NCBI GenBank assembly: GCA_030847615.1
Contig: JAUMIR010000003.1
Span: 339,154,256 to 339,218,255 of the forward strand
Reading direction: 5' to 3'
Length of the DNA: 64,000 bases
Source: Gambelia wislizenii
Lineage: Eukaryota > Chordata > Lepidosauria > Squamata > Crotaphytidae
Part shown: positions 21,005 through 31,559 of the stretch, piece by piece
Numbering within the stretch: position 1 is the first letter of the stretch
Layout of the letters: every line of letters starts with the position of its first letter
The notes under the pieces: generated by a model
Told to the model about the DNA's origin: nothing
What the model saw: only the letters and a program-made list of their open reading frames with translations
The model's database searches: none
Program-made: the position numbers and the translations under genes

Positions 21005-22483
21005 TAATTGCACCCTACGATTAGAAGCAAGCACTGAAGGGAGTGGTGGTCTGTCTGACATACTCATTTTCTTTCTTGCTTTAGGTTTTTAGATATAGGA
21101 ACATTCAAAAATTGCATTATTCACTGTAACTGAAAAGTGAGTACCAGTAGGTACTGAATTTGCGACTTAATTCTGTTGCATGGCTAAATCCAGCCTTACT
21201 AGATGACAATCACTGTCTGTTGCCAATCTAAAATGGAGTCTTCTTCATCATCTTGATGAGGCAGGGTTAAGGGTACAAAAGTGATTAAAATACATAACAG
21301 TGCTGTTTTTGGAACTTCCAGTTGATTAAAGCTGCAATCCTATATACCATGGTTTGGTAACTTCTGTGGGTTGGGGGGTGCACCACCCCCAAACCTATCA
21401 GGGGCTATACTTTTCATTGCCAAGACACCAGATTTCAGTGGCACGGCACTAGGAGCCCTTTGTCACACACAGTTTTTCCAAAAAGAAGGTGTGAGGGTAG
21501 CATATGCTTTATTTATAAGATCTACACTCTGGGAAGCCTTCTGGAGGTGCTAATCAGAACCTAAACAAGATGAAAACTGCCTACATGGCTTGTTTCAAAG
21601 GCAAATTAATGCTTTACCACTTGCTGCTGATTTATAGTGATGGGTGATGCTGGGTGCATAGGGTGCTGCATTAAAAAAAAGTGGATGAATGTTGCCTGTT
21701 CGTGTTATACACAGTTATCTGGCACTAAGGTCCATTAAGCTGAATGTGACTTGAATGTCTGCTCAGGAATGTGAGTTGCTCATTTCTTTGCTTTGAGAAA
21801 AACTGTTCTCCTACAGTGCTGCAGCTGAGAGCCTATAGTATCTAAAGTAGCTGGTATTAGCCTGCATTTCTGATAGAGGAGGACAGGTGGGAGTCAGAGA
21901 TCCATAGGCTCTGATTTACATGGCAGCAGCAGATGTCCCTGCTTAGAATATTATTACAGCAGTGAGCCACAGGGGCTCGGTTGGTATCAGTGTCCTGAAG
22001 GCCTATATGGCATGTTGCTAGTTTTCAGCAGAAATTGCAAAACCTCCTGCTCAAATTTCATGCATGCCCATGAGCCAGGTACAAATGGGAAATTCTTTTA
22101 CATGCTAAAGTTATTGGCAGAGAAGGGTAGCTGATAAATTGAGCTGATCCTTCTGTTGTTATGTTCAGCCCAAATTGATTTTGAGAGCTCAGTGACTGGA
22201 GGAAATACCAATTGAAAGTCTTTCCACCCGCACCCTCGTTAAAATCAGTGAGAAGCATAAAGATGAAGAATGGGTAAATGTATTTTTATTTCTTCTCTTG
22301 GAGCAAAATACACTTGCTTTTATGTACCAACTAGAGCAGACTCACTGAATGAATGGGACTTGGTATATATTGTCCAACATTTTGCAGATGAAAACTGGGG
22401 CATATGTGGCAAAGCAACATCAGAGTGTGGTCAAAATGGCAAAAGTTATTAATGAGGAAGAATAGACAAGCTATGTTTAGGTG
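21005..22483. other. No recognised feature
   Basis: About 1.5 kb without a supported gene. A G-rich/C-rich stretch near 21370-21390 lies in otherwise ordinary sequence. Confidence 0.4.
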
Positions 22484-22484
22484 A

Positions 22485-23491
22485 AATCTCCCAAAGGGTA
22501 GTTACCAATGGCTCCTCTTCATCCTGGAGAGAAGTGACTAATAGGGTGCCACAGGGTTCTGTCCTGGGCCCAGTGCTATTCAACATCTTTATCAGTGACT
22601 TGGATGAGGGAATAGAGGGTTTGCTTATCAAGTTTGCAGATGACACCAAATTAGGAGGGGTAGCTAATACCCCAGAGGAAAGGGTCAGAATCCAAAATGA
22701 CCTGAACATATTAGAAAGCTGGGCCAAAACTAACAAAATGAATTTCAACAGGGAGAAATGTAGGATACTACACTTGGGCACTAAAAATGAAATGCACAGA
22801 TATAGGATGGGTGACACCTGGCTTGATGGCAGTACATGCGAAAGGGATCTAGGAGTCTTAGTGGACCATAAGTTGAATATGAGTCAGCAGTGTGATGCAG
22901 CAGCTAAAAAAGCCAATGTGATTCTAGGCTTCATTAATAGGAGTATAGTGTCTAGATCAAGGGAAGTAATCAGTCCACTCTATTCTGCTTTGGTCAGACC
23001 CCACCTGGAATACTGTGTCCAGTTCCGGGCACCACAATTCAGGAAGGATATTGAGAAGCTGGAATTTGTCCAGAGGAGAGTGACCAGGATGATGGGAGGT
23101 CTGGAAGCCATGCCCTATGAGGAGTGGTTTACGGAGCTGAGTATGTTTAGTCTGGAGAAGAGAAGGTTGAGAGGTGACATGATAGCCATGTTTAAATATT
23201 TGAAGGGATGTCATACTGAGGACAGAGCAAGCTTGTTTTCTGTTGCTCCAGAGACTAGGACACAGAGCAATGGGTTCAAACTACAGCAAAAGAGATTCCA
23301 CCTAAACATTAGGAAGAACTTCCTGTTCAGAAGTTGAATTCACTGCCTCAGAGTGTGGTGGAGTCTCCTTCTTTGGAGGTTTTTAAACAGAGGCTGGATG
23401 GCCATCTGTCAGGAATGATTTGATTGTGTATTCCTACATGGCAAGGGGTTGGACTGGATGGCCCTTGAGGTCTCTTCCAATTCTATGATTC
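22485..23491 (+). mobile_element. CR1 LINE, 5'-truncated
   Basis: Begins around CCCAAAGGGTAGTTACCAA, equivalent to about 59570 of the larger CR1, and ends with CTTCCAATTCTATGATTCAG, the CR1 3' terminus. It differs from the 56.6 kb copy at many sites, so it is a different CR1 subfamily or an older insertion. Confidence 0.9.
22534..23400 (+). pseudogene. CR1 ORF2 fragment: reverse transcriptase palm and C-terminus
   Basis: An open frame of 267 codons (22534-23337) runs through [20 protein letters not shown], the catalytic [50 protein letters not shown] and RRVTRMMGGLEAMPYEEW. It lacks the endonuclease and fingers, so it is a 5'-truncated reverse transcriptase remnant. The frame is lost just after NIRKNFLFRS, where the neighbouring CR1s encode a longer segment (VRAVRQWN): a short deletion of the bases encoding TVRAV is visible at 23325-23335. 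The remaining C-terminus (PQSVVESPSLEVFKQRLDGH-like) continues in another frame. Inactive. Confidence 0.88.
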
Positions 23492-23879
23492 AGTGAGTCT
23501 ACTCTATTTGAGACTAACAATTGGATTTAGCCCCAGGCTCCCATCTGAAATAAAGAAATTGAAATATCCTGACTTGGTGGCTACAACCCTCAAAGAGGAA
23601 AGCAAACAGGAAGGTAGCAATCACAGGGAAAGAAAGGAAGGAAATGTTCAAGGACACATGAGAAGAAAGTTGTTTTTAATTTACACCCAACATATTTTGA
23701 ACTGTTGTTTTTCTGCAAGCATGCTCTTGAACGTCACATGCAGTAGTATATAGATAGATAGCCGGTTAGAATGTCCTATTGGAGTGCCACTTCGGAAAAA
23801 CAATTGGAAAATGTGCTGGGGGGGGGGTTACCTTTTTTAAAAGAAATGCTTTATTTTTTGCATGCAAAAGGTTTCTCCA

Positions 23880-24190
23880 TGAATTAATTAATTAATATCC
23901 CACCCTTCTCCCAGCACAGGACCCAAGGAGACTCACAACAAATTGAAATAAAGTACAGTACAGCTAAAAAGACTATTCATATCTATATTTTTTTACAAAA
24001 ATTGAACAATTCAGTTAAAAAACTGAAAAGTTTAAACTTTATTTTAAAAACTAAAATAAAAGCATGGTATACTCCATTAAAAGGGCCTTCTGCCACATGA
24101 ATTAAGAGCCAAGAGCCTGCCTGAATAAAAAAGCCTTTGTTCATGGAACTCTAGATTAGAGTCCTAATTTATGCAGATCCTCAATAACTG
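23880..24190 (-). repeat. LINE 3' end fragment (minus)
   Basis: (AATT)n then ATATCCCACCCTTCTCCCAG and CAAGGAGACTCACAACA is the complement of the usual LINE 3' tail found in lizard genomes. The following AT-rich part and TTAAGAGCCAAGAGCCTGCC may belong to the same 3' UTR. Confidence 0.5.
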
Positions 24191-26642
24191 GGTAGAATAA
24201 ATATGCAAGGAGGTAGTGTGTTATCCCCACTCCTTTCTCATGTACAGTATTTCTGTTTCTCTCTTCACATGGAGGGTAATGGTCTGAAGAAGAGAACCTT
24301 CTCTACTTGTGAAGGCTCTCTGTGCAATTTAGAACACTCAAAAGCCATATCATGTATAATTGTCTCTACCATGTGTAATAAATATTGTGTCCAAAGTCAA
24401 TCCTAAAAATTCCAACTTACAGAATGGCGCTGTTTTGATGCATCCGAAGAAACATTTGTATGCCTAATCAAAGCCTGGAGGCTGTCTTAAAAGTCTGATT
24501 TTCTTTAATATGACCTCCAGGGGGAAGCAGTTTGAACACTCATGGCTCTGCATCCTTTTAACTATGACAGACAATGCTACAACAGTACTGAACTGTGGCT
24601 GTCAAGGCTGAGTTTGCATTTATGTGCTATTATGCCTGAGAACCCATTTACTGTGTTTAAGGCATCGGCTTCAATAGGTTGCTGTGGTTAGAGAAGGGGC
24701 TGGCTTGTGCTTTTAATTATGCCAATGGTGTATTTTTGCTTATATCGACATGCTGGCAGCCTCCCCTCTTGAAGTTCAGTGTTATCATGTGATCTCTTTC
24801 ACTGGGAAGAACAATGCCACTCGTCCTATGCCTTTATACATTGTGCAGGTATGTTGTGCTTCTGTCTAAATTGCAGGGAGAAATGTAGAGATGAAGGGAG
24901 TGTAGAGATGAAGGGAGATGAGGAGAGCGCTTAATGGGTCTTTGTAGCTTTTCTAATAGCTCATTGGTGCTGTTTTCCTACCTCTCTTGCAGAGGATTTT
25001 CAAGGGATCCTGCTTTGCTTCTCCATTTCACAATCTGGCGTATATTCTGATATTCTGAAGCAGGCATCATGTACATCATATTTTTTAAAATTGTTTTAAA
25101 ACTTAAGGAACAACAATTCTGTCTAGAGAAAAAGAATGCTTGGGGTTCTTTTGCATGCATCCTCTCTCAAAGTCCTGTCATTTTGGAATGAGGAGGCAGT
25201 TCCATTTAAAAACACAGAGTCAGCACAAACTTGGTAGCCTAAAGTAAACTATATTTCTGTTTCCCCCTTTTTATGTGTTTTTTTAAACCTACTTCTTGTG
25301 TTCATTTAGCTTTATGTATCATGAAGAACAGTCCATTTGAGACATTACTTTGAAATATATTACTAATGGAACATAGAACTTCTTTGTTTGGTTAAAAGGT
25401 TTGTTTTAAAGAATACTGAATCCCAGCTATCAAGATGCTCCTGTAAAGACCCTTCTTTATTTTTAAATGAAGTCACAGTAAGAAATTCTAATGCTTTGGA
25501 AAGTGGGATGCATGGAGAGTGGGGAAGTGAAAAATGAGTAATATGGGAGGAATGCTTATAAATAATTGGCATAAGCAAACAGCAGTACATACTTTACAGT
25601 GTGTCCCAAAATGAGACACCAACTTCATTTGTTAACCTGCCTTCCATTATTTATGTAGCATGTACTTAGCACTGGAAACAAGGCAGAGTACTGGGTCTTT
25701 TTTGGTTAAGAAAGCTCTGTGTAGTTTTCTAGGATACATACTCTGTAATTGTTCTACAGCTATCTATTTGCGGTTCTTTACTGTAACACACAGAAAATCC
25801 CTCTAAATAGTTTTCACTGTTCAGTTTATCCCCCAGAAGCCTTCCACTTTTTAATGTATGATGATCTTAGATTATTGCTCTGTTTGAGAAGGTTTTACTT
25901 AATATGCCTTCAGATTTGAAAGAGAAAACCTTTGACAGCAAGGTTGTTGCTATCATTTCTTGTAACTGGCTTGTTTATTTTCTCTACCATTTTGTTTTTG
26001 TCTTTCTTTGTCTTTTTGGAAAGACATCCTTGTCTTGTGTTGCTTTAAAAGAAATGTTTTTTGTGACATTTTTCCTGCTTTGCTTGTTTTGCTTCTCCTG
26101 CCAGTAAGACAGGGAGAGATCCTGGAGAATGAGATTCTTAAATTTTGTCCCTTGGGAATCTTCAGAGCTTGGGAAAGTTCATTTTATAGACTTCAGCTCC
26201 CGAGTCTCCCAGCTCACATAGACAGTGGTCATGCTGGCTGAAGGATTCATGGAGTTGTAGTCCAAAAGAGGAACTTTCTTAAGCTCTGGAAATCTTACTC
26301 AGCCCCACCTCTACATGCTGAGATTTCACTGGCATTTTTCATACACTTTCAAATATGTCTTCACAAATGCAGTGGTGAAAAACTACTCCAGGGGCTAGAC
26401 CAAGACATTTTGCTCTCTGACACAAAGGACAAAATGGTGCCTTCCTCCAGCTGACTGGACTGGCAGTTGAAGCGTAATTCAACAGTGGCACCTGGGTAGT
26501 GTCCCTTCCACACCTGAGGGCAGAAGGCTAGTTTTGGAGGTGGAAGACAGTCTGTGTGGTGCACAAGATCTGTGTTCTGTGAGAAGGAAAAGACCCAGAG
26601 GAATGGCCTGGAAGATGGGGTGCACATTTACTTCTGCTGACC
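24191..26642. other. Repeat-poor stretch, no supported gene
   Basis: The part 24400-24960 is balanced in composition and shows no similarity to other parts of the window. Bases 26190-26290 carry the GGAGTTGTAGTCCAAAA word of a common palindromic repeat. No exon-like frame with splice context that I would defend. Confidence 0.4.
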
Positions 26643-26654
26643 CCCAACATCTGG

Positions 26655-27830
26655 GGCTCATTAAGGCTCATTAAGTTTTAGGTTTTCTTTGCCTGAAAAA
26701 TTGAAAGCACCAGATTATTTGAAAGACTTTTTTTTTTACATAAAGAAATATAAAATTCATGCTGAGGAGTTGAAGGGGGAAGACAGACCAGGTCAGAGCA
26801 TCAAGAGGACTTTGTACAGGAAAATAGTGGAGGAGATTTATGTTAACCCGTTTTTGCAAAAGCGTCAGGCCAAACTAGATTTATCAGAATACCTAAATCA
26901 CCAGACTAACCCAATTGAGTATTTCATGGACAAAAGGGTCCCCAAAAAGTTGTGGGACTTGAGGTGGAGGCTCTACCATCAGGTTCTTAATCTGAGGGGA
27001 AAGAGACCATGGACCGCAGAGGATGAGCAGACCTGTCCGCGTCTGAAATGTAAAAAGGCTGAGATTTTGAGTGGCGTGGCACAAAAGGAGACGATCAGAC
27101 ATTTTGTCCAGGACTGCCCGAGTGCCCGGGAAACATGGGAGGAGGTGGCCCGGGTCCTGGATTGGCCCAATTTGGCACAGCAGGCTTGGGAGACAGTGCT
27201 TTCAGGGACTGAGCCTCCAGAGGGTGTCAGGGGACCCAGAAAGTCAGTGGGCCAAAAGAGGAAGAGGAAGGAGTCTGGTTCCGCCGTGGCTGAGAGGTTT
27301 TGGAAAGTACCCTGGTCCACGGTGCGCCTGGTAAACCTCTATGTGATGTTAGGGTTAGTTTTCCAGAGAAAAAAGGAGGTGAAAAGTCAAAATCTGCAGG
27401 ATGTAAAAGGCACTGCCTATTATGTGAAGAATGTAATTGAAAATTTAGCTCTGAGTGAAAAAGAGAAATTGCCAAGCTATCGTTGGAAAAAGTTTTGGCC
27501 GTGGTTTAGTGAGACGACCCCAGCAATAACATAAAATAATATTTTAAATAAATATTTTATTAATTTTGTATTATTTTGTATTATTATTTTTAATTAATAT
27601 TTTATTGGGTTTTTTTTTCATTTCTAAGTAGGTATAATTATAATGTGTAAATATAATGTGATTATAGTGTGTTTAGATTAAAGGGAAAAATACATTAGTG
27701 TTAGGATAGATTTACTTTTGTATTAGTAAGAAAAGAGGAAAATAATTAGTATTGTTTTTGTATTATTGTTATGGCCTTTTGCGGTCGGGTGTATTTTTTA
27801 GTAGAATGGTCTTACTCCAATAAAAAAATT
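26655..27830 (+). mobile_element. L1/Tx1-like LINE, 5'-truncated, with 12-bp target duplication
   Basis: CCCAACATCTGG occurs at 26643-26654 and 27831-27842, flanking 1176 bp exactly. Inside is an open frame, then an AT-rich 3' UTR (27535-27830) ending CCAATAAAAAAATT, that is, a short A-rich tail immediately before the duplication. Endonuclease-primed LINE insertion with 5' truncation explains the layout. The perfect duplication and open frame suggest a fairly recent insertion. Confidence 0.85.
26665..27537 (+). CDS. C-terminal part of an L1/Tx1-like LINE ORF2 with zf-RVT-like zinc motif
   Basis: The frame is open from 26665 (stop TAA at 26662) to the TAA at 27535; no ATG start exists, as expected for a truncated ORF2. 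Counting from the TTG at 26689, the region LWDLRWRLYHQVLNLRGKRP (residues 89-108) is followed by C116-x4-C121-x16-H138-x4-C143 and W150. That is the arrangement of the zinc-binding domain found after the thumb of many LINE reverse transcriptases. A lysine/arginine-rich patch (GQKRKRKES) follows, then RFWKVPWSTVRLVNLYVMLG and a hydrophilic tail. The catalytic RT and APE domains are missing, so the protein is not active on its own. Tx1/L1 placement is inference from motif spacing and the A-rich tail. Confidence 0.75.
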
Positions 27831-27842
27831 CCCAACATCTGG

Positions 27843-28249
27843 CATTTGTGGTAATTGCCTCAATCTTGCTTAAGACAGTCCAAGTCTTCTTTAAATTAGG
27901 CCAGCTGTCACTCTTCTTTAATCTGGACTGCAGCTTTTCAGAATTCTATTCTAGGTATCAAACATTTCAGTGATTTCCCATATTTAAAATGTTACTATAT
28001 ATCCCTATGCATGCAAAGCTCATACCAGTAGAACTTCTTTCTCACATAATGTTCTTTAGGAGCAGGGTTTTGTTCTCTCAAGTAAGTCCAAACCTGGGAT
28101 TGTCCCCTCTCCCTTGCACCCCCCCCCCACACCTAAGGTCTAATCTGGAACCAAGCTAGTAAAAACAATGAAAACCATCATGGCTGTTATAACTTCTTGT
28201 CACCATAGCCAGAGCAACTTGATAGAATTAGATTTTAAATGAGATACAG
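27843..28249. other. No recognised feature
   Basis: Ordinary sequence with a C-run near 28120. No frame or repeat recognised. Confidence 0.4.
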
Positions 28250-28590
28250 CTGGGCATATCAACATCATTTTTCCCGATTCGGGACTCAAGTGGCTTACAA
28301 CATTTAAAATAAACCCATAGTAAATAATTTCCCACATAGAAAACTTAATAAATAATTAAACTATTAAAGAATTAAAAGCACTTGAAAACATGAACCATTA
28401 AAAAGAAAAGAGAGTAAAAATAGAAAGCCTAGCACATTATACAAGGCCCACTTCCCCCTAAGCAATATCAAAGGCCTGCTGAAACAAAAAGGTCTTTACC
28501 TGCCTTCAGAAAGATAGCGAGCAGGGTGCCAGCCTAACCTATCTGGAAAGAGAGTTCCAGAGCTTGGGAGCAGCTCAAGAGAGAAAACGC
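28250..28590 (-). repeat. LINE 3' UTR-like fragment (minus)
   Basis: GGGACTCAAGTGGCTTACAA near 28282 and GAGTTCCAGAGCTTGGGAGC near 28550 are words from the 3' UTR of L2-like LINEs seen in complement. The order fits a minus-strand fragment; ends are uncertain. Confidence 0.5.
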
Positions 28591-28592
28591 TT

Positions 28593-28691
28593 TTCTAGGC
28601 ATTCGTAGGTCCTCCAGCATGATTCTACAGACAACTTCCACTGGACGTTGACCATAGACTCATGCTGGAGGACCTACAAATGCCTGGAGAG
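28593..28691. repeat. Hairpin MITE, about 100 bp
   Basis: TTTCTAGGCATTCGTAGGTC, CTCCAGCATGATTCTA and their complements (CATGCTGGAGGACCTACAAA, TGCCTGGAGA) form an almost complete hairpin with a short loop near 28640. A second copy lies at 61708-61807. Confidence 0.75.
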
Positions 28692-28771
28692 AAAATATTA
28701 ATCAAATATGCAAGTAATCATATCTGAGAATGCTTAACCCACAAATGTGGAAGGACAACTGTAATAGAAAG

Positions 28772-29060
28772 AAGTAGAAAGAAGCTTGTTTTCTGCTGCT
28801 CCAGAGACTAGGACACGGAGCAATGGGTTCAAACTACAGGAAAAGAGATTCCACCTAAACATTAGGAAGAACTTCCTGAGGGTAAGAGCTGTTCGGAAGT
28901 GGAATACACTGCCTCGTAGTGTGATGGAGTCTTCTTCTTTGGAAGTTTTTAAACAGAGGCTGGGTGGCCATCTGTCGGGAATGATTTGATTGTGTATTTC
29001 TGCATGGCAGGGGGTTGGACTGGATGGCCCTTGAGGTCTCTTCCAACTCTATGATTCTAC
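28772..29060 (+). pseudogene. CR1 3' terminal fragment
   Basis: Encodes SAAPETRTRSNGFKLQEKRF, HLNIRKNFLRVRAVRKWNTL, PRSV and FKQRLGGHLSGMI, the last about 75 residues of CR1 ORF2. The fragment ends with CCAACTCTATGATTCTA. Only the C-terminal tail is present; no catalytic part. Confidence 0.88.
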
Positions 29061-29062
29061 TA

Positions 29063-30215
29063 TAAAGGTCCCTTTGAAGGTTAGAGCAGTGTCTTCCAGC
29101 TTATGCTGGGATGCTATGACTACATGGGCAGAGAGAGCCTGGTTTCAGTGATCCAGGCCACTGTTTGGGCAATTTGTTTTATGTGGAATGCTACTGAAAA
29201 CATTTTGAAAACTTCCTTTGCTATAGAATGTGTCTGTAAGAGTAAAGACCTAAATAAATAAGAGGCATTTTCTACTGGTCTGAATTGGTATAATTTGTGT
29301 GCCCCCCCCCCATTCTGTTGCATGTTTAGACTATGTTTCTCAGCAGAAGTGGGACTTGTGCAGCCCTCCAGATATTGTTGGGCTGCAGTTCCCAGCAGTT
29401 CTAGGTAATATAGACAGTTGTGAGGAAGGCTGAAAGCTGGAGAGCTGCACCACTGCTGCCACTGGTTTAAGGTATTATTTCAAGCTTCCTTCTAATATGA
29501 TTGTTTTGTTGTGATTCTCATGTTTTTAGAGATTAGATAAATTACTAGGGAAGGCTATGCTAGAGATTTTCCTTTTTCTTCTAAAGCAGTTTCTAAAAGA
29601 ACATATCCTTTGTTTAATGTAATGAAGCAAAAAAACCCCCACATTTGACATCTGGTGTCATGATGTCATGCGAGATTAAAAAGTAAATGTAGAATATGAA
29701 TCAGCATCTGTTAGGGGAAATCACTCTGTTGCATTTTCGATGTTACAAGTTTCCACTTAGTTTTACTTGACCTTTCACGTCCTAGAGTTTAGCCTTGAAG
29801 TACATTATGTCCAGGAGATTTCCTGTAAATTGCAAGTGATTGTGCTGTTGGCCAAATGCAGAGGACTCCTGTATGTAGTTTAACAGCTATGTAAAAGAAT
29901 ATATGAAGGTGTCTTTTATCAAGCCAGCAATTGGTCCCTGTACCTCAGTACTGTCTATATCAGAGATAGGAAACATGTGGTCTAAAACAAGTTCTTCAGC
30001 AAGTATGGAGACTCTCTGTTATGCAAGATAGCAGGACTATATGGTATTGGCGGAAGCTTTGTGATACTCCACCACCATAGTGAAGTGCTGCAGTTTGCCA
30101 CAGAATTTTATAAGTTAATAAGGTGGAGAGAACCTTGGGAACAACTAAAATCAGTATTAACCCTGTGGCCCCTGGACGGTTGGTGGGGCAGGCCGCTGTT
30201 CCTCCAGTGTGATGC
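29063..30215. other. No supported gene; one MITE-like segment
   Basis: Bases 29345-29460 (GCAGCCCTCCAGATATTGTT, GGGCTGCAGTTCCCAGCAG) look like one arm of a palindromic repeat related to 34560-34680. The rest is unremarkable. Confidence 0.4.
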
Positions 30216-30228
30216 CTAGTTATCACCT

Positions 30229-31546
30229 CTCTCTCTGGCTTTTCTTCGCAAACGAAGATTCAGGAAGGACTCGTCCCGCGCTTTCTGCAAGCGCGCTGAT
30301 GACTAAAAAGGCCAATCCGAGATAAACAAGTCCGGTTGCAAAAAGCACAGCAGAAGGTCTCCTTGGGTGATGTTTTTGGGTTGTGATTCTTTCTGCGTTG
30401 TCGTTTCTCTTCAAGACTTGTTCGTCGTGAGTTCTCAAATAAGGCTGCAGCATTGTGGATAGTGCGTCTCCATGCCTCCCGATGTGAGGCCAGGGCGGAC
30501 CACTGTTGGTGATCAATTTGGCCAAGCCTGAGATGTTGTTTCAGGGAGTCTTTGTATCGCTTTTTTGGAGCGCCCCTCTTACGCTGACCCGTGGTGAGTT
30601 CACCGTAGAGTAGTATTTTTGGGAGGCGATGGTCCTCCATCCTAGAAACGTGCCCTGCCCAGCGCAGCTGTGTTCTCAATATCATGGCCTCAATGCTGGT
30701 GATCCCTGCTTGCTCAAGGACAGCAACATTCGTCACATAGTCAGTCCAGTGTATATTTAGGATTGTGCGTAGACAGCGCTGATGAAAGCGCTCGAGGAGT
30801 CGTAGGTGGTGGCAATAGGTGACCCATGTTTCAGATCCATAAAGGAGGATAGACAGTACGATGGCTCTATACACACTGATTTTTGTGCTTTGCCTCAGGT
30901 GTTTATTGCTCCAGATTCTTTTGTGAAGTCTTCCAAATGCACTATATGCCTTTGCTAATCTGTGATCGATCTCTTTGTCAATCTTGGCATCTGAGGAGAT
31001 GATGCTTCCCAGGTAGGTGAACTGCTGAACGGACTTGAGCACTGATTTGCCGACGGCAATGTGGGGATGGTGGTGTTCGTCCTGTGGTGCAGGCTGGTAA
31101 AGAACTTCTGTTTTCTTCAGGTTGACTTCTAGCCCAAACAGCTCTGCAGCTGTTGCAAAGCAGGATGTTAGGTGCTGCAGAGCTGCTTCTGTGTGGGCAA
31201 CAAGGGCAGCATCATCGGCGAAGAGCAGCTCACGGACTAGATAGTTTAGAGTCTTAGTGTGAGCCCTCAGAAGGCTTAAGTTAAACAAGCTACCATCAGT
31301 ACGGTAGCGTATATAGATGCCGTCGTTTTCTTCAAGCTCTGCCATAGCCCTTTGGAGCATCGTGCTAAAGAAGATTGTAAATAAAGTTGGTGCAAGAACA
31401 CAACCTTGCTTCACTCCATTAGTTATTAGAAAGGGCTCTGAAAGAGCATCGCCATATCTGACTTGACCACGCTGTCCCTCGTGTAGCCAGATAATCATTT
31501 TAAGGAATTTGGGGGGACATCCTAGTCTTTCCAGATCCTGGAAAGA
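30229..31546 (-). mobile_element. Zinc-finger LINE (RTE/Vingi-like), 5'-truncated, with 13-bp target duplication
   Basis: CTAGTTATCACCT flanks the element on both sides (30216-30228 and 31547-31559). The 3' end is on the left, with a CTCTCTCT tail on this strand ((AG)n on the element strand). At least six further 3' fragments of the same family lie in the window (15.0, 19.7, 45.6, 50.4 and 53.2 kb among them), so the family has been active here repeatedly. Clade name uncertain. Confidence 0.88.
30260..31533 (-). CDS. LINE reverse transcriptase C-terminal half with C-terminal zinc finger
   Basis: The minus-strand frame is open for 412 codons from the ATG at 31498, and continues upstream to the truncation point as ERLGCPPKFLK. 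Residues 29-50 hold VKQGCVLAPTLFTIFFSTML (palm motif), and FADDA at 93-97 is the catalytic core. GLEVNLKKTEVLYQ and FTYLGSIISSDAKID follow, then the thumb with YGSETWVTY and a conserved RWAGHVSRMEDHRLPK and KRYKDSLKQH segment. It ends in a C2HC finger, C384-x2-C387-x12-H400-x3-C404 (CNRTCLSRIGLFSHQRAC). No stop or frameshift is visible. The fingers domain and the N-terminal endonuclease are absent through 5' truncation. The finger probably binds nucleic acid during target-primed reverse transcription (inference). RTE-like, Vingi or a related clade are the options. Confidence 0.85.
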
Positions 31547-31559
31547 CTAGTTATCACCT

